Source of the DNA: Adiantum capillus-veneris
Lineage: Eukaryota > Streptophyta > Polypodiopsida > Polypodiales > Pteridaceae
Assembly: GCA_014529385.2 (NCBI GenBank)
Contig: CM043944.1
Coordinates: 168,339,740 to 168,403,739, forward strand
Reading direction: 5' to 3'
Length of the DNA: 64,000 nucleotides
This document shows positions 1 through 10,342 of this stretch, in pieces. Both the position numbers and the translations under genes were made by a program. Position 1 is the stretch's first letter, and each line of letters opens with the position of its first letter. Below the pieces are notes generated by a model. The model ran no database searches. It was not told where the DNA came from and saw only the letters and a program-made list of their open reading frames with translations.

Positions 1-1930
1 AAATAATTAAGTTGCAACCTGGTTCTGGAAACTGAGTGAAAGGCTCGGTTAAACTAAGTATTGCCTGGAATTTTGTGAATGATGGGAGTTGTATGCATGG
101 TTGCCGTTTAAAGTGCCGTAAAATTGGTCTATGAGGAAAATTCTGTTTTTAAAAACAAATTGGGGGAAACTGCCTGGTAAGAGGCCGTTTTTGCTACCAA
201 GGAAAGAGTATTGTATGTACTTTTTAGAATGGAATTGTATATTGGTGCGAAGATGTTAAGATTCGGTTAAAAATCTGCTCAATAGATTAAATTAACTCGT
301 GTAAAAATAAAAAAAAACCAAGAAACTCACAAATAAAATGAGTTGTAAAGATCATATAATGTGGATTTGATATTTTGGATTACGGCTTCACTAATTTACT
401 GCTGTCCTGTGTATAAAATTACAGTCACTTGATAAATTTAATCTCTTGGTAAGGTTCCTATTGCATTAGATCTGCGGTACACTTGTTTGAGGGCACTTTA
501 TACTGGTTTCTGTAAAGGCGTCCTGACTTATCTTAGTGCTTGTTCTCTTATTCATGATAAAGCTAAGAGTTGCTACACATCTGTTATTGAATATGAGTGG
601 CAATGTATACTCGGTTTGTATATTGAGCTAAAGTATTGCAGCACATACTGGATTTATTAAAACTGGTTCCAAGATTCTGGTTTTTTTCACATAAGATGAT
701 GTTTCTTTTGATACTGTTCGGTAAATTACCTTTACTTCAAATTGGAATTGAGTTATATATGGCTTGGCTGGGTTGGAACCTCGGCTATTATATAAAATTT
801 GTTGGTCTTCATTTGCTGGATTAAAAAGAAACACTCAAAAATATAGAAGCTGACTCTAACCTAAGCATCTTGCAGTATATACAATAGTGCTTCTAGGAAT
901 AGGTTATAAAATCCTCGGTTTTATGGAAAGTCATATAAACTCCCTTTTATACGGATTTGTTCTGGTTTTTTATATGTCGTATCTGTCTCAGACCAGGTCC
1001 GAGTCTGATCGAAGGACTGACTCACCTAGTGCCTTATATTTTTTTAATTAAAACAACTGTCTATTTCTGGCTAGTGATACAATATAACAAGACATGACTT
1101 CATAAGCATTAATATTTATTTAGAAATGTAGTTTTTTTAATGAAATATATATATCAAAAGATTTAGAAAAAGATGGTTTAAAAAAAAGAGAGATATATGT
1201 ATATTAAATTGAGGAATGAACAGGTACATTGCTACTTTATGATGTGCAATTTCCTTTATCAGATTGGAAAAATTTCCCAAAGAATGGTTAATTTCAAAAC
1301 TAAACAAAATACTTGTTAAGAACAATATGTTTTTTTAAGGTGACATGGATAACAACTGGGATGCCCTGCATCACCTGCGTACAGTCACGTGCTAACGAAC
1401 TATTTTCTTGTGGCTATGGGTGCAGGTGAGGGCTACCTTCCTTGATTAAATTGTCGAGTTTTTAACAAATGGAGGATATCTTAATGTGACGCAAATTTTC
1501 CCAGACTTTGGGTTTATGGATTCTTGAACTATATCTTGTTATCTTCATTACGTTGTACAAAATTTATTTTCAACTGCAAATAAATTATTGTGCAATACCA
1601 CTGTACTTTTCTAGAATTTATGGTCTGTGAATAGCTCGTGTTCGTTTGCATATATGTATTTAGATTTAAAACTTCTACACACACAATAAACGCAAAAGGG
1701 GATTGACTGGTTGGTTGGTCTCTCTCAGACTATGTTTCTAGAATCTTTCGCCTATGATAGTATAATGATTATACTCTTATAGGCTGGGGTGCTATCACAC
1801 AGTCCCTGTGTTTTTTTAAACCTGACTGGTGATAAGGTCGCTAGCACTACCATACCACTTTTTATTTATTTATTTATTTATATATTTTTTCACCCTTGTT
1901 AGATATTATCCTTTACTTTATTTATTACTT
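1..1930 (+). repeat. Penelope-like element long direct repeat (PLTR), copy 1, 5' end outside the window
   Basis: Bases 1 onward match 5824 onward almost base for base (offset 5823), with only scattered substitutions and one-base indels. The match ends near 1928 in the TTTATT-rich tract, a few bases before the splice acceptor of the reverse transcriptase exon. The copy carries no ORF of its own; short ORFs seen in both copies are chance. By homology to copy 2 this stretch is intron. Direct repeats around a single RT are the usual PLE arrangement (pseudo-LTRs from partial tandem insertion). The window starts inside the repeat, so its full length is unknown. Confidence 0.8.
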
Positions 1931-1941
1931 ATGTTTACCAG

Positions 1942-3703
1942 GTTGTGGGAAAGCTCACTGCAAGAATGAAAGTCTGTTCTGACCCTGAAAAAAGAGCTTT
2001 GATTTCAGAAAAACTTCGTCTAGCTAAAATTTTGAATTTATTTACTCCCCAAGCTATCTTGTCAGAATGTTTTGGACATATTTTTGGGTCGAATTTATTA
2101 CTAAAGGATGTGATGTTTGGTTGGAAATATTCGCCACCCATTAAGAATCTATTTTATTCCAATGAATTTTTCCATAATAATGTGGTACCTAATTGCTCTT
2201 GTCATCTATTTCAAAAATTCTGTAAACACTTCACTGATTTTGGTTCACATGTTTGTACATCGAACCTTGAGATCATCTCGGATCCTCATGTAAGAAGTCT
2301 CTTGAGTAATGGCTTGAATCATATTCCCCCTTTTCCACTAAATCCTCAATGTGCCTTATCAGCATTACTTGAATGCCTGGCCGACTTGGCCTTAAAACTC
2401 CAATTGGAGGCGGAAGTTCACTTCCAACTTACATCAACTCTCGAAAATATCTTTTGGAAAAAGATTAGTCTTTTACCACATTCATGGCTTAGCACTGATA
2501 CTACTTGGCTGACGCATAAAATGAAGACCTCTATCTATGAGATTAAAAAGAAATGGCTCATTATTGGCCTAGATAAAGCATCTAACACTGCTTCCTTGAT
2601 ATGTAAAAAATTGGCTTTTGATGCTGCCAGTTCTAGACTTAATAGTAATGACTTTCTTAAACTAGATTACTCTCCTCTTTGCGTAGCTACAATGTTAAAC
2701 AATGAATTATCAGGTCTCGGGTATTATCCTGCATCTCAAAAAATTCCTGTACTCTTCCCAACGTACAAAATGCATAAACATAAATTCAGATGGATTTTTG
2801 ATGCTTCAAATAGCTTGTTCTCCTGTGTTACGAAAGATATCACCCATTGCTTAAACTTTGTCTTACTAGAAATCGAAAATATCTGTGCCATCAAACACAG
2901 TGATATTAAGAGTTTCAGAAATGTAGACTATTGCCCTTTTTGGGTCATATAAAACGCAGCTGAGTTATTTATCAACCTCCCAGATCGTATTTACTCCATC
3001 TTCACTGCAGACATTACTCAATGCTATGAAAATATCCCTTTAGATGGGCCATTCGGTCTTTTTTATACCTTATCATTTCTTATAAAGATTGCCTTTGCCC
3101 ACAGAAAAGAACTTGGATATACGTGCATCTCACATAAAGGGAATAAAGGATGGGTAAAAAAATCGAATAAATCTGCACCTTTCATCTTTAAAGAGGAAGA
3201 TCTATATAGGTATATCCTTTGGCTACTGAATAATTGCTGTATCCAATTAGGTAATACCTGCTACAAACAAACTCTAGGGATACCAATGGGGTTTGCATGC
3301 TCCCCGATTATGTGTAATCTTTATCTTTGTTACTTCGAATATCACACTCCCTGAATATTGAGTTTACAATAATTTCCCCTTTTGTGGGAAACTTTTATAC
3401 TCGCTTTTTTTGGAAAAGAGATAAACTTATGCTTATGTCTTCTGAATTTACGAAGAAAAAAAGCAATAGACCGTACAAAAATTCTCTACACACCCGTCTA
3501 GGAATGCTTTTTCTTATAATGTATGCCTCTTCCGACTGTTTTAGAGCATATGAAGAGATAGATACGTTAATTACCAAGTTCATCAAGAACGGGTTTTTAA
3601 AAAAGACCTGGTTGCATGCATCTGCAACTCCTTAGAAAGACACAATTGGACCTATCTTAAATTTGATTTACAAAATCTGATTAGTCTACTTAAATCAGAC
3701 TGA
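1942..3703 (+). pseudogene. Penelope-like reverse transcriptase, second exon, decayed
   Basis: The reading frame is open from a splice acceptor (AG at 1940-1941) to a TAA at 2950-2952, then continues in the same frame to about 3352. The N-terminal part has a Cys/His-rich stretch (NCSCHLFQKFCKHF) and a GSHVCTSNLEI-type segment typical of the region upstream of PLE palms. RT motif A reads ADITQCYENIP. Motif B reads GIPMGFACSPIMCNLYL. After CYFEYH the frame breaks and the motif C (YxDD) block is missing. A frame-shifted thumb-like part runs 3360-3703. No GIY-YIG nuclease is visible before or after it, so the element would be endonuclease-lacking, as in the Coprina/Athena PLEs. It is not a functional enzyme. 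Family assignment rests on motifs only. Confidence 0.75.
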
Positions 3704-3815
3704 TTCAAAAAACCTCAGCATAACCTGCGTCTGATAATACAAATACTCCTCGAGGTTGTAGGCCCCTATTCTATGGGGTCTACTACCTCATAGGATTTGG
3801 TGCCTGGGAAAGGGT

Positions 3816-3842
3816 GGGCACACACACACACACACACACAAA
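3816..3842 (+). repeat. short AC microsatellite downstream of the PLE RT
   Basis: About eleven AC dinucleotides lie between the end of the RT remnant and the convergent antisense ORF. No other signal is seen here. Confidence 0.8.
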
Positions 3843-3918
3843 ATAGCTTGAGTTCTTTCTTCTGACTCACAAGGGACAAAAAGAAGCAGGGTCGATAAGT
3901 ATTTTTGTGGCTCCTCAT

Positions 3919-4434
3919 CTACATCTCTATTAAACCACCCAGCACGTGATCACACAAACAGCTATCGCAGTAATAGCAGGTGTTTGGGCGCTCTGTTAAG
4001 GGCAAAATACGAGTTGCCAAGACCAACCCATACTCCCGTGTGCGTGGAGTACTGTTAAAATAATCTCTTAGTTGATGACCATAATTTCGATACAAATAGA
4101 TCTTTTGAGATGGAAGGAATTGGGCTAGGAGGTATAACCCCTCTGAAAAACCTGGCTTCATTGAATGTTCTACGTAATAATATTGTGGCCCTAGGACCAT
4201 AGCTTCTGTAACCATAGCCAATCTGATATTGTTCCTAAAATGCTCACGACCCCAAAGTGTTACACGAGTCACTCGATCTTTGTATGACCACCATTTAGTC
4301 TGGGAAACAGAGGTTCCTAAGTGTGGGAATAGATATAGTTCATAACGGAGTAATGTTGTTCTCCGTGTAGAGTCACCTGATTGATAAAGGTGTGCTTTCG
4401 CTATGGAAAAAACCAGTTCTTGATTGTAGGCCAT
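3919..4434 (-). CDS. antisense 171-codon ORF inside the PLE unit, unknown function
   Basis: This uninterrupted ORF starts at ATG 4434 and ends in a stop at 3919. The product is soluble-looking, rich in Tyr, Arg and Leu, with no signal peptide or membrane segment. It ends in a Cys cluster (CYYCDSCLCDH) that could bind metal. It is convergent with the RT and lies wholly inside the repeated PLE unit. A TATATAAA box lies about 83-90 nt upstream of the start on the same strand, which supports a real transcript. I do not recognise the family. Extra ORFs in either orientation are known from giant EN-lacking PLEs (Terminons); that link is inference. A chance ORF of this length is possible but unlikely. 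Confidence 0.5.
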   Translation of the reverse strand: MAYNQELVFSIAKAHLYQSGDSTRRTTLLRYELYLFPHLGTSVSQTKWWSYKDRVTRVTLWGREHFRNNIRLAMVTEAMVLGPQYYYVEHSMKPGFSEGLYLLAQFLPSQKIYLYRNYGHQLRDYFNSTPRTREYGLVLATRILPLTERPNTCYYCDSCLCDHVLGGLIEM

Positions 4435-4516
4435 TTTTTAAGCATTCCTGATATGCAAACATGCGGATATGTATATTACCCTTGTACAATTACTCCTTAC
4501 TGCTACCTTTGATTGG

Positions 4517-4524
4517 TTTATATA
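4517..4524 (-). promoter_or_regulatory. TATA box for the antisense ORF
   Basis: On the minus strand the bases read TATATAAA, followed by CCAATC a few bases downstream. The box is about 83 nt from the ATG at 4434, leaving room for a 50-60 nt 5' leader. Single-motif prediction. Confidence 0.4.
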
Positions 4525-4642
4525 TTAGTGTCTTCTGGCTTTTATAGACTCACTTTCTGACTTTGAATCAAAATTGGAAGTATGAATTAATCAAAAAAAT
4601 GTGTTGTTAATATGCAGCATATCGTACACTGTTTAGTTCCTT

Positions 4643-5076
4643 GCTGGATACTGTACCCCAGTTATTGGATACTTGACTTAAGCCGAGTATATTGGTTTGT
4701 GGATAGGTAGGATGTGTGGGATAAAACTGAGCCTGTTTTTTATTTTTTAAAGCTCAATAGTCGATTCAAACCGGGTATCGACTGCATTGGGGTTTCTAGT
4801 TGGTATTCTGTATGTGACTAGATATTTATTTGATGTGACCTTGCTTTAAGGTAAATAAACATCTCTATATACTGTACTCAGTTGCTGGATGCATGACATA
4901 TGCCGAGGATTATGGTGTGTGGATTTTATATTGGGATGTGTAGCTAAACCTGAGCCAGGTAAAAAAAATCTCGATGGTCGAATTGAACCGGGTATCGACG
5001 GCTTTGGTGTGTCCAGTAGGTATACATTATAAGACTAGATATTTTATGATGTGACCTTGCTTTAAGGTAAATAGCA

Positions 5077-5090
<14 letters not shown>
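4643..5090 (+). repeat. two diverged tandem copies, about 220 bp, upstream of the PLE promoter
   Basis: The segments 4643-4866 and 4868-5090 share a series of blocks in the same order: a CTGGATRC start, GCCGAG, GTGTGGATTTT-like, TCGA..CCGGGTATCGAC, and an ending GATGTGACCTTGCTTTAAGGTAAATA. They are about 75-80% alike by eye. They lie just before the CT microsatellite and could mark the 3' end or the PLTR start of the element. Confidence 0.6.

Positions 5091-5122
<32 letters not shown>
5079..5122 (+). repeat. CT microsatellite
   Basis: About 22 uninterrupted CT units lie between the 220-bp tandem repeats and the promoter part of the PLE direct repeat. Confidence 0.95.
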
Positions 5123-5128
<6 letters not shown>

Positions 5129-5357
5129 CACTCTGTAGCGTATTTTTACCTCTCTGTTGTGTCGGGCTGCCTGCAACACGTCTTGTGCATGCGCTAGGGT
5201 TGAGGTGGCTTGTGAGTATAGTCGCGTATACTGATGTAAGGTCAGACCGGATCTTCAGCGGGGACTATCCCTGAGTATCCGGCCCGTATGGGTGGCGTCT
5301 AACTTTGTAGCAGGATTGTGACAGTGGCAGATCTGCTCCCGATTCGCTTCAGCAATG

Positions 5358-5365
5358 TATAAAAG
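5358..5365 (+). promoter_or_regulatory. TATA box of the PLE direct repeat
   Basis: TATAAAAG lies 115 bp upstream of the ATG at 5473. Transcription would start near 5390, giving a leader of roughly 80 nt. This fits the idea that the PLTR carries the promoter for the downstream (or tandem neighbour) RT. Confidence 0.5.
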
Positions 5366-5472
5366 CCCCCTAAAATTGTGAGTACTCTTACTCACTTGGC
5401 ATCGTACTGTATTCACTTGTGTGCATTCTATACTGTGTGGGTGAGTGGATACTTCCTACTGGGTGCTCCATC

Positions 5473-5529
5473 ATGCCGAAAAAGAACGTGAAGGATACTA
5501 TGGACGCTTCGTCGTCTCCTAATCTACAG
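5473..5529 (+). CDS. candidate PLE first coding exon (19 codons) inside the direct repeat
   Basis: An ATG opens a 19-codon basic peptide (MPKKNVKDTMDASSS...) that ends at CAG with a GT donor at 5530-5531. The phase is 0. The RT exon at 1942, reached through an AG acceptor at 1940-1941, is also phase 0, so the two are compatible. The intron would be about 2.2 kb, since the donor equivalent of copy 1 lies about 290 bp left of the window. PLEs are known to retain introns. The exon belongs to the downstream element copy, whose RT is gone. Splicing is inferred, not shown. Confidence 0.45.
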
Positions 5530-5823
5530 GTTTTATAAAATTCCTTGTGTTACATTTGGAATCTCTGTAGCTTCGCTGTAACTGGTTTTTTGAAATTCTT
5601 TTAAAAAAACCAGGTAGTCTGTTACCGTATATTTAACCTAAAGCTAATGTGTCACTCTGAAGCTTTGTTGATGAAATGATTTGAAAATTTGGAAACTTGG
5701 TCCGAATACTTTTTACTGGTCTTTTGGAGATTAATGAATGTGTAGGTACTCTTTTGTTGCTGTGTGACAGTTTGGAAATTATATATTTCTTTGACTAATG
5801 ATGGTCTATGTCGTAAAATAAAC

Positions 5824-7941
5824 AAATAATTAAGTTGCAACTTGGTTCTGGAAACTGAGTGAAAGGCTCGGTTAAACTAAGTATTGCCTGGAATTTTGTG
5901 AATGATGGGAGTTGTATGCATGGTTGCCGTTTAAAGTGCCGTAAAATTGGTCTATGAGGAAAATTCTGTTTTTAAAAAAAAATTGGGGGAAACTGCCTGG
6001 TAAGAGGCCGTTTTTGCTACCAAGGAAAGAGTATTGTATGTACTTTTTAGAATGGAATTGTATATTGGTGCGAAGATGTTAAGATTCGGTTAAAAATCTG
6101 CTCAATAGATTAAATTAACTCGTGTAAAAATAAAAAAAAACCCAGAAACTCACAAATAAAATGAGCTGTAATGATCATATAATGTGGATTTGATATTTTG
6201 GATTACGGCTTCACTAATTTACTGCTGTCCTGTGTATAAAATTACAGTCACTTGATAAATTTAAATCTCTTGGTAAGGTTCCTATTGCATTAGATCTGCG
6301 GTACACTTGTTTGAGGGCACTTTATACTGGTTTCTGTAAAGGCGTCCTGACTTCTCTTAGTGCTTGTTCTCTTATTCATGATAAAGCTAAGAGTTGCTAC
6401 ACATCTGTTATTGAATATGAGTGGCGATACATACGCGGTTTGTATATTGAGCTAAAGTATTGCAGCACATACTGGATTTATTAAAACTGGTTCCAAGATT
6501 CTGGTTTTTTTCACATAAGATGATGTTTCTTTTGATACTGCTCGGTAAATTACCTTTACTTCAACTGTGGAATTGAGTTATATATGGCTTGGCTGGGTTG
6601 GAACCTCGGCTATTATATAAAATTTGTTGGTCTTCATTTGCTGGATTAAAAAGAAACACTCAAAAATATAGAAGCTGACTCTAACCTAAGCATCTTGCAG
6701 TATATACAATAGTGCTTCTAGGAATAGGTTATAAAATCCTCGGTTTTATGGAAAGTCGTATAAACTCCCTTTTATACGGATTTGTTCTGGTTTTTTATAT
6801 GTCGTATCTATCTCAGACTAGGTCCGAGTCTGATCGAAGGACTGACTCACCTAGTGCCTTATATTTTTTTAATTAAAACAACTGTCTATTTCTGGCTAGT
6901 GATACAATATAACAAGACATGACTTCATAAGCATTAATATTTATTGAGAAATGTAGTGTTTTTTATAAAATATATATATCAAAAGATTTAGAAAAAGATG
7001 GTTTGAAAGAAAGAGAGATATATGTATATTAAATTGAGGAATGAACAGGTACATTGCTACTTTATGATGTGCAATTTCCTTTATCAGATTGGCAAAATTT
7101 GCCAAAGAATGGTTTATTTCAAAACTAAACAAAATACTTGTTAAGAACAATATGTTTTTTTTAAGGTGACATGGATAACAACTGGGATGCCCTGCATCAC
7201 CTGCGTACAGTCACGTGCTAACGAACTATTTTCTTGTGGCTATGGGTGCAGGTGAGGGCTACCTTCCTTGATTAAATTGTCGGTTCTTAACAAATGGAGG
7301 ATATCTTAATGTGACATATATTTTCCCAGACTTTGGGTTTATGGATTCTTGAACTATATCGTGTTATCTTCATTACCTTGTACAAAATTTATTTTTCAAC
7401 TGCAAAACGAACTATGTTCTTGTGCTATTGGTGCAGGTGAGGGCTACCTTCCTTGATTAAATTGTCGAGTTCTTAACAAATGGAGGATATCTTAATGTGA
7501 CACTGATTTTCCCAGACTTTGGGTTTATGGATTCTTGAACTATATCTTGTTATCTTCATTACCTTGTACAAAATTTATTTTCAACTGCAAATAAATTATT
7601 GTGCAATACCACTGTACTTTTCTAGAATTTATGGTCTGTGAATAGCTCGTGTTCGTTTGCATATATGTATTTAGATTTAAAATTTCTACACACACAATAA
7701 ACGCAAAAGGGGATTGACTGGTTGGTTGGTCTCTCTCAGACTATGTTTCTAGAATCTTTCGCCTATGATAGTATAATGATTATACTCTTATAGGCTGGGG
7801 TGCTATCACACAGTCCCTGTGTTTTTTTAAACCTGACTGGTGATAAGGTTGCTAGCACTACCATACCACTTTTTATTTATTTATTTATTTATATATTTTT
7901 TCACCCTTGTTAGATATTATCCTTTACTTTATTTATTACCT
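5824..7941 (+). repeat. PLE long direct repeat, copy 2
   Basis: This is the second copy of the sequence at 1-1930, nearly identical over its whole length apart from extra internal duplications (7223-7590). It departs from copy 1 at the TTTATTTATTAC tract near 7940, exactly where copy 1 goes on to the RT splice acceptor. Here the sequence instead jumps back to internal repeat material, so the downstream RT is lost. Confidence 0.8.
7223..7590 (+). repeat. internal tandem duplication in PLE repeat copy 2
   Basis: The unit that starts GAACTATKTTCTTG and ends in the TTCAACTGCAAA stretch occurs at 7223-7408 and again from 7409. Copy 1 has it only once (from about 1396). The unit is about 186 bp, and the two copies differ at several positions. 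Confidence 0.75.
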
Positions 7942-8064
7942 TGTACAAAATTTATTTTCAACTGCAAATAAAATATTGTGCAATACCACTGTACTTTTCT
8001 AGAATTCATGGTCTGTGAATAGCTCGTGTTCGTTTGCGTATATGTATTTAGATTTAAAACTGCT
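7942..8064 (+). repeat. third partial copy of the PLE repeat 3' part
   Basis: The sequence from TACCTTGTACAAAATTTATT through GTATTTAGATTTAAAAC repeats 7557-7680. It then runs into a CA tract at the place where the parent sequence has only a short ACACACACA. The CA expansion therefore started from this short tract. Confidence 0.7.
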
Positions 8065-8096
<32 letters not shown>

Positions 8097-8100
8097 TCAA

Positions 8101-8159
<59 letters not shown>
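8065..8159 (+). repeat. CA microsatellite joining PLE and gypsy-1 LTR
   Basis: Two CA blocks are separated by ATATACTCAAG. The left flank is PLE repeat; the right flank is gypsy-1 LTR sequence that in the complete 3' LTR also follows a CA tract (21261-21339). The boundary between the two elements therefore lies inside shared microsatellite sequence. Confidence 0.85.
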
Positions 8160-8161
<2 letters not shown>

Positions 8162-10340
8162 CATCACACACACACCTTGGGCGAGGTGCTGCCGGCATAC
8201 ACAATCTCTAGAAGCGGATTAAGAGGTGGAGGTGATGCCAATCTCTCGTCAATTAGGCTTCATCGGATCAGCATTTCTGGCCTATTAGTTCGATTTACGG
8301 TAATCCAAAGTCAGTTTTATGTTTTCATCTCGATTTCTCTATGGATTCCTTATCTTCCGCTAATTCTATGCAAAATCTAACTACTCTATCTAGTAGTAAT
8401 CTCTCTAAATCACATATGTGATTAATCTATTTCACTATCTTAATCCAATTAGTTAATTATGCATCAAATCAACTTCCTTAATCATCAATTAATTCATGAT
8501 TAATAATAGTGAATTGCCAACTAATTAGATCAATGCATGAATGATGGAAATAAGTTAATCTCTAGCAAAGTAGCAATTTGAGCGACTTCAATCGGTCATT
8601 GCATTAGGAATGAATTTAATTAACAGGGATTAAACTCTAATTACAAGTGATTAATGTGTAAATTAGAGAAATTAATCACTCTCTTAAATTATTGTCATTA
8701 TAGAAAAGGAAATTCTTTTGCATTAATTCTGTACTTTTTTGTTCATCTTAGAGAAGCAATTAGTATAGCAAATTCATCATTCAATTACTCTAATTAAGCA
8801 AGTAATCATAGGAAACTGAATTTTCCAATTTCCGAGTTAAACATCTAATTTTAAGGCCAATTCTCATAAGATCATGTGAAGATGTTGTCAATGTAATAAA
8901 ACACTTAGATCAATTAGTGTTAATCTAAATCTTTTCCAAGATAGATTATGATAGAGGAGTAATTATCATACCCCTGAAATGATTCTGTTTCTTCCGTATA
9001 AGAAGAAATGGTTGTTAAAGTTAATCAAGTTGTTATCTGACCAACTGCGGATTGTTATGGTATACCGTACTCTAGTCTCTTTTTCGAAATCATCTTCTTA
9101 AGTAGTGAGTAAAAATGGCCCCAAAGAGGACCCATTTTGGTGGATCTCACGACCATAAGGCCGGGACGAGCAACACCAATGGAAAAGGGAAGGCTCCAAT
9201 GGTCGAGCAAGTACCGGTCATCTCACGAAGCAATGAGGAGGAAATTATCGAGGTAGACCTAAATTTTAATTCAAGTACAGTTTAATAACATTGCATTTTG
9301 GTAAGATAGAAAAATATTATTACCCCAAACATGTTGGTAATCCAACGGAGACCACAACATTTTTAATTAGTGTATTTAAATTTAAGTAGGAAAGAATGTT
9401 TTTGGAATAAACTGTCCAAAGTAGGAAAGACTGTTTGCTAGGAAAAATTAACTTGGCCAGTTTATTTTTAATTCCAATGTTGATTTAGTCATGATCCCCC
9501 TCTTGATCACAGGAGGCACAGGAGGCAGCTCGCAAGGTTCTCACAGTAGCTAGGATTACCTAGCTTAGGGCTTTGATCCACGTCTTGCGTTCTTTGTGGT
9601 GGATACCCAAGACTTGCGTTCTTTACGGTGGGATGCCAATGTCGTGCTTTTTATGCGGTGGACAAATCTAGTTGTATGGGCAACTAGGTGACAACGGGTG
9701 GAGTTAACACTCGCTGGGAGATTTTGTGCCTCCAGGAAATTGGAAGTTTAAATGAAATGATTTATTGAGTGAATTCTTACTAGAAAGATTGCTTTGGTGC
9801 CGCTTTGAAAAACTGCTTGAAGGGCAGTTTTAACACAACCTGTGAATCGGAATTAATCAATGAATATATATGTTGAACAAAAAATGTGTTAGTAATTAGG
9901 ACACACAAGACAAACTCTGAGTATGGGGGTGGAAAGTAGGGGTTTGGCTCGGGTTGCCAATGCCTATGAGAAAGGTGGTCCCGATTGGTCGGGAACTCTC
10001 TGTCCCCATAGTACGGTAAATGACGCTAGAAGTGCTCATTGCACCAAAAGCAGTGAAGTCCCAAGTGTACGTGCCTTTGAAAGCAATGGGAAAAAAGACA
10101 CTAGAGATTTCTCTCCTTCTGGAAGGTGAGTCTTAGGACCGATAATTGGTTAGGCACGCTTTCCCCTGCAGGGTGGAACTAGATCTCGTTGCTAGTAGGC
10201 TTGACTCAATTCACTTGGTGATGAGAGCTTGTCCGCTAGTTGATCCCTTAAACCACTTTGTTTGCTTCCGCTATAGATCTAGTGGCCACCAAGTTTACCA
10301 TCAGAACCGTCGTTTGAGATGACGGGGTGGGAACCTCACA
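8160..10340 (+). repeat. gypsy-1 5' LTR, missing its U3 and promoter
   Basis: It matches 21340-23504 closely. It ends ..ACCTCACA just before the primer site. The first about 670 bp of the LTR, including the TATA box found at 21243 in the 3' LTR, are absent and replaced by the PLE/CA junction. This LTR cannot supply its normal promoter. A short ORF at 9923-10129 is present in both LTRs but has no sign of being a gene. Confidence 0.85.
9115..9252 (+). CDS. candidate gypsy-1 gag first exon inside the LTR (46 codons)
   Basis: The ATG at 9115 opens a basic, hydrophilic stretch (MAPKRTHFGGSHDHKAG..) that ends in ..EEEIIE just before a GT at 9253-9254. The phase is 0. An AG at 11221-11222 precedes a phase-0 reading frame that runs straight into the gag domain. 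The same ATG exon is kept in the 3' LTR (22311). Some plant CRM chromoviruses are known to start gag inside the LTR and to splice across the primer site. Here it is inferred from frame, splice signals and the absence of a better gag start. Confidence 0.5.
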
Positions 10341-10342
10341 CC

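Noticed and set aside
1137-1325. Lys/Phe-rich ORF on the minus strand (also 6941-7150)
   Set aside because: Present twice only because the PLE repeat is duplicated. Low-complexity AT-rich sequence inside a predicted intron.
5160-5340. Hammerhead ribozyme in the PLE repeat
   Set aside because: PLEs often carry hammerheads, so I looked for CTGANGA..GAAA on both strands. CTGATGT on plus and CTGAAGA on minus near 5230-5260 are not followed by a GAAA core.
8015-8380. His/Thr-repeat ORFs over the CA tract
   Set aside because: They are translations of a CA microsatellite; the same applies to ORFs over GA, CT and AT tracts at 21129, 29352, 37669, 40575, 50747 and 53465.
9923-10129. 68-codon ORF present in both gypsy-1 LTRs (also 23081-23293)
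   Set aside because: Its presence in both LTRs follows from LTR duplication. No domain, start context or separate promoter supports a gene.
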